From contig NZ_JABBGM010000002.1 in NCBI RefSeq assembly GCF_012927405.1, positions 558,001 to 622,000 of the forward strand: DNA of 64,000 nucleotides, written 5' to 3'. A program made the position numbers and the translations under genes. This document shows, piece after piece, positions 24,002 to 31,810 of the stretch; the first letter of the stretch is position 1; each line of letters opens with the position of its first letter. This stretch comes from Novosphingobium olei (GTDB taxonomy: Bacteria > Pseudomonadota > Alphaproteobacteria > Sphingomonadales > Sphingomonadaceae). The notes below the pieces were generated by a model that was given only the letters and a program-made list of their open reading frames with translations, did no database searches and was not told where the DNA came from.

Positions 24002-25021
24002 ATGCAGCGTGTCCCAATGCAGGAGGACGCTACGCCGCGCTTTGATTCGTCGGGCTTTGATTCGCCGCGCATCGATTTCCCGCGTTTTGATTCGAGCATC
24101 GAAACCGGCGGCGCCGTGCCGGGACTGGCGGGCACGCCTGCCTATGCGCTGACGCGGTGCGAGCCATCGCCGATCCCGGTGATGATCGCTGTGCCCCACG
24201 CCGGGCGCAGTTATCCGCCGATGCTGGTCGAAGGCATGCGCCATCCCGCCTTCGCTGCGCCCCGGCTCGAGGACCGTCTGGTGGATCTGGTCGCGATCGA
24301 GGCGGCGCGGCGTACCGGGGCGACGCTGCTGCTGGCGCAAGCGCCGCGGGCGATGATCGATCTCAACCGCAGCAGCGACGATGTCGACTGGGACATGGTT
24401 TCGGATTCGCGACCGCCAGCGGGCGACTGCGGCGGTGGTGGGGTCATGCGTCGGGCGCGCAGCGGGCTGGGGCTCGTTCCGCGCCGGCTTCCGGGGCTCG
24501 GTGAGCTGTGGAAGCGGCGGATGAAGCGCGGCGAGCTGGACCGCCGTATCGCCGATATCCACGAACCCTACCACGCCGCGCTGGCGGCGGAGCTTGCCGG
24601 GCTGAGCGATCGCTGGGGCGCGGCGCTGCTGATCGATCTGCATTCGATGCCGCCGCTTGCCGCGCGCAGCGCGGGCGAACCGGCGCCGCAGTATGTCGTG
24701 GGGGACCGCTTCGGCGCAGCATGCGATGGCGCACTGGTTTCGACCGTGTTTGCCCTGTTCGCGCAGGCGGGGCTGCGCGCAGCGCACAACCGCCCCTATG
24801 CGGGCGGCTACGTGCTCGAACGACACGCACGGCGGCGCGACGGCATCCATTGCCTGCAACTGGAAATCGACCGCACCTGCTATCTCGATTCGCGGCTGGC
24901 CGAACCGGGCGCCGGGTTCGATGCGGTGGTGGAGATCGTGACCACGCTGGTGCGGCGCGTGGCGGACGACGTTGCCGCGATCGGGCGCAACCGCCAGAGC
25001 TGGCGCACCGCAGCGGAATAA
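24002..25021 (+). CDS. N-formylglutamate amidohydrolase family protein
   Basis: A 339-residue protein of the FGase family (HutG/N-formylglutamate deformylase). Family segments are VMIAVPHAGRSYP near residue 55, then APRAMIDLNRS, LLIDLHSMPP and IHCLQLEIDRTCYLD, which carry the His, Asp and Glu residues expected at the metal site. Outside a histidine-degradation locus the natural substrate is uncertain. The first 35 residues are not part of the domain and consist of near-repeats (RFDSS, GFDSP, RIDFP, RFDSS) encoded by repeated TTTGATTCG units. I chose the ATG at 24002, preceded by AGGGCAAAG; a GTG at 23975 is also in frame. Confidence 0.75.
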   Translation: MQRVPMQEDATPRFDSSGFDSPRIDFPRFDSSIETGGAVPGLAGTPAYALTRCEPSPIPVMIAVPHAGRSYPPMLVEGMRHPAFAAPRLEDRLVDLVAIEAARRTGATLLLAQAPRAMIDLNRSSDDVDWDMVSDSRPPAGDCGGGGVMRRARSGLGLVPRRLPGLGELWKRRMKRGELDRRIADIHEPYHAALAAELAGLSDRWGAALLIDLHSMPPLAARSAGEPAPQYVVGDRFGAACDGALVSTVFALFAQAGLRAAHNRPYAGGYVLERHARRRDGIHCLQLEIDRTCYLDSRLAEPGAGFDAVVEIVTTLVRRVADDVAAIGRNRQSWRTAAE

Positions 25022-25047
25022 TCCCCTGCCTTCCAAGACGACCCAAT

Positions 25048-25078
25048 AAAAAAACCACCTGGAGCAAGCTCCAGGTGG
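25048..25078 (-). terminator. intrinsic terminator of the predicted small RNA
   Basis: A perfect 10-bp stem (CCACCTGGAG and complement, loop CTTG) is followed by seven T residues on the minus strand. There is no T tract on the plus strand, so it does not serve the upstream amidohydrolase gene. The nearest minus-strand gene (SapC) ends 255 bp earlier. Confidence 0.85.
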
Positions 25079-25148
25079 CCAAGGTTCAGGGAGGAGGTGC
25101 ACGAAGTGCACCAGTCACGCCGGGCCATGAGGGGAGCCGCGACGCAAC
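25048..25148 (-). ncRNA. predicted small RNA with CUCCUCCC motif
   Basis: A self-contained transcription unit of about 100 nt. A promoter lies at 25155-25183, predicted start is near 25148, and a strong terminator sits at 25048-25078. The RNA has a first hairpin (7 bp, GGTGCAC-TTC-GTGCACC, 25096-25112), then the C-rich stretch CCUCCUCCC partly overlapping its arm, an unpaired segment, and the terminator hairpin. No sensible reading frame ends within it. CUCCUCCC-type anti-Shine-Dalgarno motifs are known in alphaproteobacterial small RNAs such as the CcsR/cuckoo group, although those carry the motif in two hairpin loops. I know of no named family that matches. Confidence 0.55.
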
Positions 25149-25154
25149 AATCCA

Positions 25155-25183
25155 AAGATAGGGGAGGGGTTGGGGCCACGCAA
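25155..25183 (-). promoter_or_regulatory. sigma-70-like promoter for the predicted small RNA
   Basis: On the minus strand TTGCGT (25178-25183) is followed by exactly 17 bases and TATCTT (25155-25160). The distance to the terminator gives an RNA of about 100 nt. Confidence 0.5.
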
Positions 25184-25332
25184 GAGGTTTCGCGTGAAAT
25201 TTGAGTCACCTGCCGGTCAGGGCAGTCGTCCGGTCGACTCCTTGCCGGACCGGGCACCTTGCATTGCAGCGAAGGTGCGCCGGAGGCGGGGTCTGGCCCG
25301 TCGCCTCCGGCAGAACAATCAGCTCGCGCGAA

Positions 25333-26121
25333 TCAGAGCGCGGGGACCGGCGCGATCGCCGGCGTCGGAGCCTTGCCCTGTTCAGCCTGCAGGCCGAAGA
25401 TCACGCTCATCAGGTCGAGCGAGAAGATGTGCGCATAGAGCAGCGGCAGCAGCCCGCTCTGCGCCCAGCCACGCAGCACGTCGCCGCGCACTTCGCGCAG
25501 CTTTTCCTGGTCGATCATCTGAAAGCCGCGATAGATGAACGGCTGTTCGATGCCCGGCTGCTGGATGGCAGCTTCGCCTTCCATCAGCAGGTTGTGCTTC
25601 TTGATCTCGTCGATGAAGGCCTGCGTGCGCTGGCCCGCCTGCTCGAACTGTTCGCAGAACTGCAGGATGCCCTTGGTCGTGTCGGTCGGCTCGGCGCCGT
25701 CGAACAGCGGGCCGCCTTCGTCGAATTCGCCCACCAGGCCGCTGGTCGGGTCGAAGCACAGCGACAGCTCTTCGCTCTGCGGGTTGAGCTTGGCGAGCAT
25801 GAACGGGTAGCGGCGGGCATAGGCCGGCAGGTACACCGTCGGCGCCACGTTGCCTTCGGCGTCCACGAACACGTTCACGCCTTCGTTCAGGCCCATCAGC
25901 GCCAGCGGAACCGGGTTGTCGCCCGAAGCGAACACGATCGGGTAATGGCGCCCGGCCTGCGGGAATTCCTCGGCGGTCAGCGGGATCGCGTGCTGGGTCG
26001 AAAGCCACGGCGCCTTGCCGGTGCCGCGGGCGTGCCAGCCTGCGTGATCACGCGTGTTGAGCGGCATGAGATCGTTGTAGAAAAGGGGCAGGTTGGCTTG
26101 CGGCGCGCTGGCCATCGTCAC
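25333..26121 (-). CDS. SapC family protein
   Basis: A 262-residue protein that matches the SapC family along its length. Recognisable segments are PLFYNDLMPLNTRDHAGW at the start, AIPLTAEEFPQAGRHYPIVF, GLNEGVNVFVD, YLPAYARRYPF and EELSLCFD. SapC proteins were named from an S-layer-protein transport locus in Campylobacter, but in alphaproteobacteria they occur alone and their role is unknown. No signal peptide is visible. The second Met at 26115 is an alternative start. It is monocistronic, with a hairpin of about 9-bp arms (CCGGAGGCG/CGCCTCCGG) some 20-55 bases after the stop that lacks a T tract. Confidence 0.8.
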   Translation of the reverse strand: MTMASAPQANLPLFYNDLMPLNTRDHAGWHARGTGKAPWLSTQHAIPLTAEEFPQAGRHYPIVFASGDNPVPLALMGLNEGVNVFVDAEGNVAPTVYLPAYARRYPFMLAKLNPQSEELSLCFDPTSGLVGEFDEGGPLFDGAEPTDTTKGILQFCEQFEQAGQRTQAFIDEIKKHNLLMEGEAAIQQPGIEQPFIYRGFQMIDQEKLREVRGDVLRGWAQSGLLPLLYAHIFSLDLMSVIFGLQAEQGKAPTPAIAPVPAL

Positions 26122-26274
26122 TCTCCGAGTAGAAACTGTCGCGTCAGCGCGCGCGTGCCACGCCCGCCACGGGAGTGGCGGCTTTACGGGCTCGCACGGT
26201 GGGTGGCAAGGCCGCGCGCTTCGCTCTCCCCCGCGCCGCGTGGCGCAGCGCGACGGGGCGGGCGCGCCTGCCGG

Positions 26275-27699
26275 TCAGACGAGCTTGCCCGGATTGAGCA
26301 GCCCCTGCGGGTCGAGCGCCTGCTTGACCGCACGCAGCAGGCCCAGGGCCACCGGATCGCCCAGACGCGCCAGCTCGTCGCGCTTCAACTGGCCGATGCC
26401 GTGCTCGGCCGAGATCGAACCGCCCGCCTGCGTGACGAGATCGTGCACGCGGCGGCTGATCGCCTTGCCGTCCCCCAGCTGCCAGGCCTTGGGATCGACG
26501 CCATCGGGCGCGATGACGTGGAAGTGGATGTTGCCATCGCCCAGATGGCCGAAGCCGACGGCGCGCGTGCCGGGCCATTCCGCCTCGATCACGGGCACCG
26601 CGCTTTCCACGAATTCGGGCATCTTCGCGACAGCGACCGAGATGTCGTGTTGCACTGCGGGGCCGCGCGCGCGTTCGGCCGAGGGGATCGTCTCGCGGAT
26701 CTGCCAGAACTTATCGGCCTGCGCCTCGTTCGCGGCGATCGCGGCATCGGCGATCAGTTCCTGCTCGAACGCGGTGACGAGCAGGCGCTCGGCGGTGGCA
26801 GGCAGCGCCTCGGCTCCCTGCGCGTCGGCCACCAGTTCGATCAGCACGTGCCAGGGGTGCTGGCCTTCGATCGGCGTGCGGATGCTGGGCATGTATTCCC
26901 GCGTGGCGTCGATGGCGTGGTCCGGCATCACCTCGAACCCTTCGAGCGCATCGCCGGCGATCTTTTCGGCGTGCAGCAGGAGGGCCCGCGCCGCACGGAG
27001 CGAGGCGACGCCCGCCCACAGCACGCTGCGTGCCGCGACGGCGGGTTCCAGCTTCAGCGTAGCGCCGGTGACAATGCCGAGCGTCCCTTCCGATCCGATC
27101 AGCAACTGCTTCAGGTCGAAACCGCGATTGTCCTTCTTGAGCGGGGTCAGCTGGTCGAGCACCTGCCCGTCGGGCAGCACCGCCTGCAGCCCCAGCACCA
27201 GCGCGCGCATCGATCCGTGACGCAGCACCTGCGTGCCGCCGGCGTTGGTCGAGATCAGGCCGCCGATCGTAGCCGAGCCCTTGCCGCCCAGCGACAGCGG
27301 AAAGCGCAAGCCTTGCGCCTCCGCCGCTTCGTGCAGCACCTGCAGGATGACGCCCGCTTCGCAGGTTGCGGTGCGGCCTTCGCTGTCGATGCGGGGGCTG
27401 GCGTTCATCCGCCGCAGCGTCAGCAGCAGCGCCTCGCCGCTTTCGTCCGGGGTCGCGCCGCCTGACATGCCGCTGTTGCCGCCCTGTGGCACGATCGCCA
27501 CGCCGTGTTCGCGGCAGAGCCGCACAAGCGCCGCCACTTCTTCCGTGCTGGCGGGGGAGGCCATGCCCAAGGCGCGCCCGGTGAAGCGCCCGCGCCAGTC
27601 GGTGAGCCACGGTGCCATCGTTTCGGCATCGGTGGTAAAGCCCTTGGGCCCAAGCAGCGCCTGTGCCGCAGCGATGAAGGTGTTGCGTTCCTGCGTCAT
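26275..27699 (-). CDS. FAD-linked oxidase (GlcD/D-2-hydroxyglutarate dehydrogenase-like)
   Basis: A 474-residue flavoenzyme of the VAO/PCMH class. The N-terminal FAD-binding domain has VRLCREHGVAIVPQGGNSG and GGLISTNAGGTQVLRHGSMR. The C-terminal FAD-oxidase domain has the metal-site segments GFGHLGDGNIHFHV and SAEHGIGQLKRDEL and ends at LNPGKLV. This set is typical of D-2-hydroxyglutarate, D-lactate or glycolate dehydrogenases (GlcD/D2HGDH), which oxidise D-2-hydroxy acids and pass electrons to the respiratory chain or ETF. The ATG at 27699 (MTQERNTF) starts the conserved region; the frame remains open for 489 bases upstream but that part is not homologous. Confidence 0.85.
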   Translation of the reverse strand: MTQERNTFIAAAQALLGPKGFTTDAETMAPWLTDWRGRFTGRALGMASPASTEEVAALVRLCREHGVAIVPQGGNSGMSGGATPDESGEALLLTLRRMNASPRIDSEGRTATCEAGVILQVLHEAAEAQGLRFPLSLGGKGSATIGGLISTNAGGTQVLRHGSMRALVLGLQAVLPDGQVLDQLTPLKKDNRGFDLKQLLIGSEGTLGIVTGATLKLEPAVAARSVLWAGVASLRAARALLLHAEKIAGDALEGFEVMPDHAIDATREYMPSIRTPIEGQHPWHVLIELVADAQGAEALPATAERLLVTAFEQELIADAAIAANEAQADKFWQIRETIPSAERARGPAVQHDISVAVAKMPEFVESAVPVIEAEWPGTRAVGFGHLGDGNIHFHVIAPDGVDPKAWQLGDGKAISRRVHDLVTQAGGSISAEHGIGQLKRDELARLGDPVALGLLRAVKQALDPQGLLNPGKLV

Positions 27700-27853
27700 G
27701 AAAGCGGGGCTATGGTCGGTCGCCAAGAAGGGCAATTCATTTTTGCTTGGCAGCGGGTTAAGCACGCGTTCAACAAGCCGGGCTATCGGGGATAGACACC
27801 GAAGAGCGGCCGGAATCACGGCTGTTGGGAGACCTTGAAAACCGTAACGCCCG

Positions 27854-28417
27854 ATGATGTTGAGCCTGGCCCACCTCCTGAGCGTTCTGGCGCTGAGCGT
27901 GACCGGCCCGGTCGGGGCGGAGCACGCGGTGCGTGCCGACGTGTGGCGCGCGGCGATGGAGCCGGAAGGCCCTCCTATGCTGCCGAACGCGGCTCGATCG
28001 GGCGCCATGCCCGACATTCTCGATGCGCTTTCCAACGATGTGTGGAACCAGGTGCGCATCGAACAGCGGCTGGTCATCCGCATCGCGCCGCCGCGCAGCG
28101 CCGGGCGCGAAATCGCCCAGCCACCGCCCTTCAGCTCGATCCGCTTTCGCGAACGCAAGATGGCCAATTGCTTGCCGGTGCTCGGCATCGCCGGGGTTCA
28201 GGCGACGACAGACAGCCGCCTGCTCCTGTTCATGCGCGATCGGCGGATCGTAGGGGCCAGCCTCGACAAGCAGTGCAGGGCGGCCGATTTCTACATGGGC
28301 TTCTATGTCCAGCAGACGCAGGATGGGCTGCTCTGCGTCGGGCGGGATTCGATCCATTCCCGATCGGGAACAACCTGTTCGGTCAGCAAGTTGCGCGAAC
28401 TGATCCCGGGCGAATGA
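27854..28417 (+). CDS. hypothetical secreted protein
   Basis: A 187-residue protein with a hydrophobic N terminus (residues 2-21) that looks like a signal peptide, cleaved near VGA. The mature part is about 165 residues, with three cysteines, the segment QVRIEQRLVIRIAPP and a C-terminal half containing the unusual FYMGFYVQQTQDGLLCVGRD. I do not recognise a family. Proteins of this type with a QRLVIRI segment appear to be conserved in sphingomonads, from memory and not checked. The gene starts 154 bp from the divergent FAD oxidase and is followed by the RNA helicase after 143 bp. Confidence 0.6.
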   Translation: MMLSLAHLLSVLALSVTGPVGAEHAVRADVWRAAMEPEGPPMLPNAARSGAMPDILDALSNDVWNQVRIEQRLVIRIAPPRSAGREIAQPPPFSSIRFRERKMANCLPVLGIAGVQATTDSRLLLFMRDRRIVGASLDKQCRAADFYMGFYVQQTQDGLLCVGRDSIHSRSGTTCSVSKLRELIPGE

Positions 28418-28560
28418 TCGGGAAGGGGGCTTCCCTTTCCGGTTTTCTTGACTTGGCGCGGGTTTCGGCATAGCGGCGTGCCGGATGCCGGGTTGTCGCA
28501 ACCCTCGGCATGCGCGCGACCTTTGATGTGCGACGCTTTGTTTTCGGAAATCGCAACTGC

Positions 28561-30012
28561 ATGAAATTCGCCGACCTCGGCCTCTCCGATGAATTGCTGA
28601 AGTCGGTCCTCGACGCCGGCTACGACACGCCGACTCCCATCCAGGCGCAGGCGATTCCTGCCGTCCTGATGATGAAGGACCTGATCGGCATCGCCCAGAC
28701 CGGCACGGGCAAGACGGCCGGCTTCGTGCTGCCGATGATCGACATCCTGGCGCACGGCCGCCGCCGCGCGCTGATGCCGCGCTCGCTGATCCTCGAACCG
28801 ACGCGCGAGCTGGCGGCGCAGGTGGCCGAGAACTTCGAGAAGTACGGCAAGAACCACGATCTCAAGATGGCGCTGCTGATCGGTGGCGTGCAGATGGGTG
28901 ACCAGGTCAAGGCGCTGCAGGACGGCGTCGACGTGCTGATCGCCACGCCCGGCCGCTTGATGGACCTGTTCGAACGCGGCAAGATCCTGCTGACGGGTTG
29001 CGATCTGCTGGTGATCGACGAAGCCGACCGCATGCTCGACATGGGCTTCATCCCGGACATCGAGACGATCTGTTCGAAGCTTCCGGCGCAGCGCCAGACG
29101 CTGCTGTTCTCGGCCACCATGCCGCCGCCGATCAAGAAGCTGGCGGACAAGTTCCTGACCAATCCCAAGTACATCGAAGTGGCGCGGCCCGCTTCGAACA
29201 ACGCCAATATTGCGCAGTTCAAGGTGTCGACCACCAGCCGGGGCAAGCGCGAAGTGCTGCGCCACCTGCTGCGCACCGACAACGTCAGCACCGCGATCAT
29301 CTTTGCCAATCGCAAGACCACGGTGCGCGAACTCGCCAAGAGCCTGCAGCGCCACGGCTTTTCGGCGGGCGAGATCCATGGCGACATGGATCAGTCCGCG
29401 CGCAACGCCGAACTGCAGAAGTTCAAGGATGGGGTCATCAGCATCCTGTGCGCCTCCGACGTCGCCGCTCGCGGGCTCGACGTGAAGGGCGTGAGCCACG
29501 TGTTCAACTTCGACACGCCCTGGCACCCGGACGACTACGTCCACCGCATCGGCCGCACCGGCCGCGGCGGAGCGACCGGCCGCGCCTTCACGCTGGTGAG
29601 CAGCGAGGACGCCGAGGCGATCGCCAATGTCGAGAAGCTGACCGGCGGCAAGATTCCTGAGCTTAAGGTCGAAATCGACAAGAGCGAGGACCGGCCGGCC
29701 CGCACCGAGCGCAAGCGCCGCGAAGAGCCCGCAGAGGAGCGGAGCGAACGGCCGGAGCGCACGGAGCGCAGAGGCGGACGCAAGGCCCGCGACGAACAGC
29801 CGCGCGAGGAACGCGCACGCGACGAACGCCCGCGCGAAGAGCGTGCCGTCCGGCAGGAACGACCGGCGCGCAGCGAACGCGCCGCACGGCCCGACTACAA
29901 CCCGGATTATCGCGAGGACCGGCGCCAGCAGCCCTCCGAACCGCCGAGCAAGCCCGGCGAATGGAACGGTCCGATCCCGGGCTTCCTCAACGTCTCCGCG
30001 CTGGCCGACTGA
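28561..30012 (+). CDS. DEAD-box RNA helicase (RhlE-type)
   Basis: A 483-residue ATP-dependent RNA helicase. In order: an isolated Phe plus Q motif (FADLGLSDELL, PTPIQAQAIP), Walker A AQTGTGKT near residue 48, PTRELAAQ, VIDEADRMLDMGF, SAT, and the helicase C domain ending in HRIGRTGRGG. From about residue 385 the protein is a highly charged Arg/Glu-rich tail of nearly 100 residues, which in RhlE-type helicases helps bind RNA or ribosomal partners. I chose the ATG at 28561 (MKFADLGL), the usual start of the family; an ATG at 28510 would add 17 residues. Role: RNA remodelling in ribosome assembly or mRNA decay, especially in the cold. Confidence 0.9.
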   Translation: MKFADLGLSDELLKSVLDAGYDTPTPIQAQAIPAVLMMKDLIGIAQTGTGKTAGFVLPMIDILAHGRRRALMPRSLILEPTRELAAQVAENFEKYGKNHDLKMALLIGGVQMGDQVKALQDGVDVLIATPGRLMDLFERGKILLTGCDLLVIDEADRMLDMGFIPDIETICSKLPAQRQTLLFSATMPPPIKKLADKFLTNPKYIEVARPASNNANIAQFKVSTTSRGKREVLRHLLRTDNVSTAIIFANRKTTVRELAKSLQRHGFSAGEIHGDMDQSARNAELQKFKDGVISILCASDVAARGLDVKGVSHVFNFDTPWHPDDYVHRIGRTGRGGATGRAFTLVSSEDAEAIANVEKLTGGKIPELKVEIDKSEDRPARTERKRREEPAEERSERPERTERRGGRKARDEQPREERARDERPREERAVRQERPARSERAARPDYNPDYREDRRQQPSEPPSKPGEWNGPIPGFLNVSALAD

Positions 30013-30030
30013 TCGGCCAGCTGCGGTAGC

Positions 30031-30954
30031 TCAGCTGCCGTAAAGCGCAGCGTGCTCTGCCGCGTAGGTGGCATAGCTTTCCTTCATGATTGCCGAATTG
30101 AGCAGCATTTCGGCCACGGGTGACGTGCCGCCGGGGCGATAGACGCGGCTTTTCACCCACATCGATTCGGTGCGCTTGCTGCCCGACAGGCCGACGATCT
30201 CGCGCTCCACCTCGTAGTCGGCGCCAACCTCCAGCGGCCCGTCAATCAGGCGTATTTCCTGATCGGCGAAAAGCCCCACGTGCGGCCCGCGCACGGGAAA
30301 CCGGTCTTCTCCCGCCTTGTGCTGGATCAGCACGCTGATCATCTCCATGGGGATGGCCGTGGCGAACCGGTCGGATGTCTCGGTCATGCGCAGGCGCTTC
30401 TGGGCGAGCGTGAAGGGGTAGTAATTGCCCATGTGATCGTCCGCGCCCATCCGCACCGGTATGCGCTGCGACGTCAGCCCGACATGAACGTCGCGCAGCA
30501 CCACCGGATCGACCAGCGGGGCAAGACTCGCCAGCCGCTGTTCCAGCGCCGTGGGCCCGTTGCCGGTGCCCACCTCGATCGATCCGGTCAGGATTTCCGT
30601 GCCGTCCAGTCGCTCCATCCTTGCCTTGGCGCGAGACGGCATCGCCGTATCGGCCTCGATCGTCGCGCGCACTTCTTCGCCCTCGAACACCGGCGCGCGG
30701 AAGTGGACCGACAGGCAGCCTTCGCGAAACCAGCGTTCGCCCCACAGCGCGAAGGCGAGTGGTTCGAACTGGGTGAAGTGCGTCGGCCCTTCGATCGTGC
30801 CGCCCTTGAAGCCCAGCTTCTGCGCGGTGGCATCGTCGTGGATCGAGGCGTGGCCGTCGTAATGCTGTTCGGCCAGCATCTGCCGGGGACCCCGCCACGG
30901 ACCGACCAGCAGGGTGCCCTCGCGCGTGATGGGTGTGTCGAAGGGTTCAGTCAT
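30031..30954 (-). CDS. hotdog/MaoC-like hypothetical protein
   Basis: A 307-residue protein without a signal peptide. Features such as LSVHFRAPVFEGEEVRATI and the ATAQKLGFKGGTIEGPTH segment resemble the hotdog-fold dehydratase/thioesterase (MaoC-like) architecture, and the length would allow two such domains. I am not sure of the assignment and no substrate can be given. The ATG at 30954 (MTEPFDTP) is followed directly by the conserved region; the frame is open upstream but that part overlaps the divergent secreted-protein gene and is rejected. It is convergent to the helicase gene, 18 bp away. Confidence 0.55.
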   Translation of the reverse strand: MTEPFDTPITREGTLLVGPWRGPRQMLAEQHYDGHASIHDDATAQKLGFKGGTIEGPTHFTQFEPLAFALWGERWFREGCLSVHFRAPVFEGEEVRATIEADTAMPSRAKARMERLDGTEILTGSIEVGTGNGPTALEQRLASLAPLVDPVVLRDVHVGLTSQRIPVRMGADDHMGNYYPFTLAQKRLRMTETSDRFATAIPMEMISVLIQHKAGEDRFPVRGPHVGLFADQEIRLIDGPLEVGADYEVEREIVGLSGSKRTESMWVKSRVYRPGGTSPVAEMLLNSAIMKESYATYAAEHAALYGS

Positions 30955-31053
30955 CGGCGTCCTCTCCGGATTTGTTTTGCGGTGCAGGCTAGGCGGCAAT
31001 GCCGCGCAAGGGAAGCATTCCCAAGTCGCGCCCGATTTGCTTAGCTTGCCCGC

Positions 31054-31794
31054 ATGAAGCGCCACATCCTTGTCGCCGCCGCCCTGCTCGCCCTGGTGCC
31101 CACCGGCAGTCCCGCGCAAGACGACGCAGGGCTCGAGACCTTTGTGACCGAAGGCAGCGTCGGTCCCTACCGCGCCGGGCTCAACCTCACGATCAAGGAT
31201 CGCACACGGGTCGTCGCCGCGCATTACTATTACGCCAGCTCCGGGAAGGACATCCCACTCAAGGTGGCGCAAGTGGGCGACAAGGTGCTACTCGACGAGC
31301 CCGGCGGCGCGCGCCTGGCGCTGGTGCTGACCAACGCCGATCCCAAGGAACCGCGCCCGCTGAACTTCGGCACATCGACCGGGCTTGCAGGAGACTGGAC
31401 CAGCGTTGCGAAAGTGCTGCCCACGAAGTTCGGCTTCGGCATGGTGCTGCAGGGGCCATCGCCGGATCGCTGGTATGGCGACGTCACCACCGAAAGCGAC
31501 GCTGCGTTCGAAGCGCGCGTGCGGCGTTTCCTCGCCGCCGTGGGCAGGGGCGATTGCAAGGGCGTGGCTTCGGCCGCGTCGTACCCGCTGACGCTCAATG
31601 GCAGCAAGCACGTCACCGTGCGATCAGCGGCAGCGTTCGCGCCATACTGCAAGCAGGTGCTGGCGCCCCGCTACGTCGCCCTGCTGCGCGATGCGATCCC
31701 GCACGAGATGTTCGTGCGCAACGGGCAGGCGATGGTGGCCAACGGCGCGGCCTGGTTCGATGCGCGCGGGGCGGTGGCGCTCAACCTGCCCTGA
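31054..31794 (+). CDS. hypothetical periplasmic protein
   Basis: A 246-residue protein with a clear signal peptide (residues 1-21, cleavage after SPA, then QDDAG). The first half has GPYRAGLNLTIKDRTRVVAA followed by a YYYAS stretch, which looks like a small beta-rich domain with hydrophobic strands. The second half contains a Cys pair (in GDCKGVAS and APYCKQVL) and resembles a helical and strand mixture. I do not recognise a family. It is divergent to the hotdog-like gene and convergent to the UvrD/PcrA gene 16 bp away. Confidence 0.6.
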   Translation: MKRHILVAAALLALVPTGSPAQDDAGLETFVTEGSVGPYRAGLNLTIKDRTRVVAAHYYYASSGKDIPLKVAQVGDKVLLDEPGGARLALVLTNADPKEPRPLNFGTSTGLAGDWTSVAKVLPTKFGFGMVLQGPSPDRWYGDVTTESDAAFEARVRRFLAAVGRGDCKGVASAASYPLTLNGSKHVTVRSAAAFAPYCKQVLAPRYVALLRDAIPHEMFVRNGQAMVANGAAWFDARGAVALNLP

Positions 31795-31810
31795 CCGCCG
31801 AGGAAGGGAT

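Noticed and set aside
25083..25257. Small protein-coding gene inside the predicted small-RNA unit
   Set aside because: A minus-strand ATG frame (start near 25130) runs through the terminator hairpin and on into the opposite gene without a sensible end, and it has no ribosome-binding site.
27700..28188. Upstream extension of the FAD-linked oxidase frame
   Set aside because: It overlaps the divergent secreted-protein gene at 27854, and the conserved region begins at MTQERN.
30955..31272. N-terminal extension of the hotdog-like protein
   Set aside because: It overlaps the divergent secreted-protein gene, which has a clear signal peptide, and the extension has no homology-like features. The ATG at 30954 is the better start.
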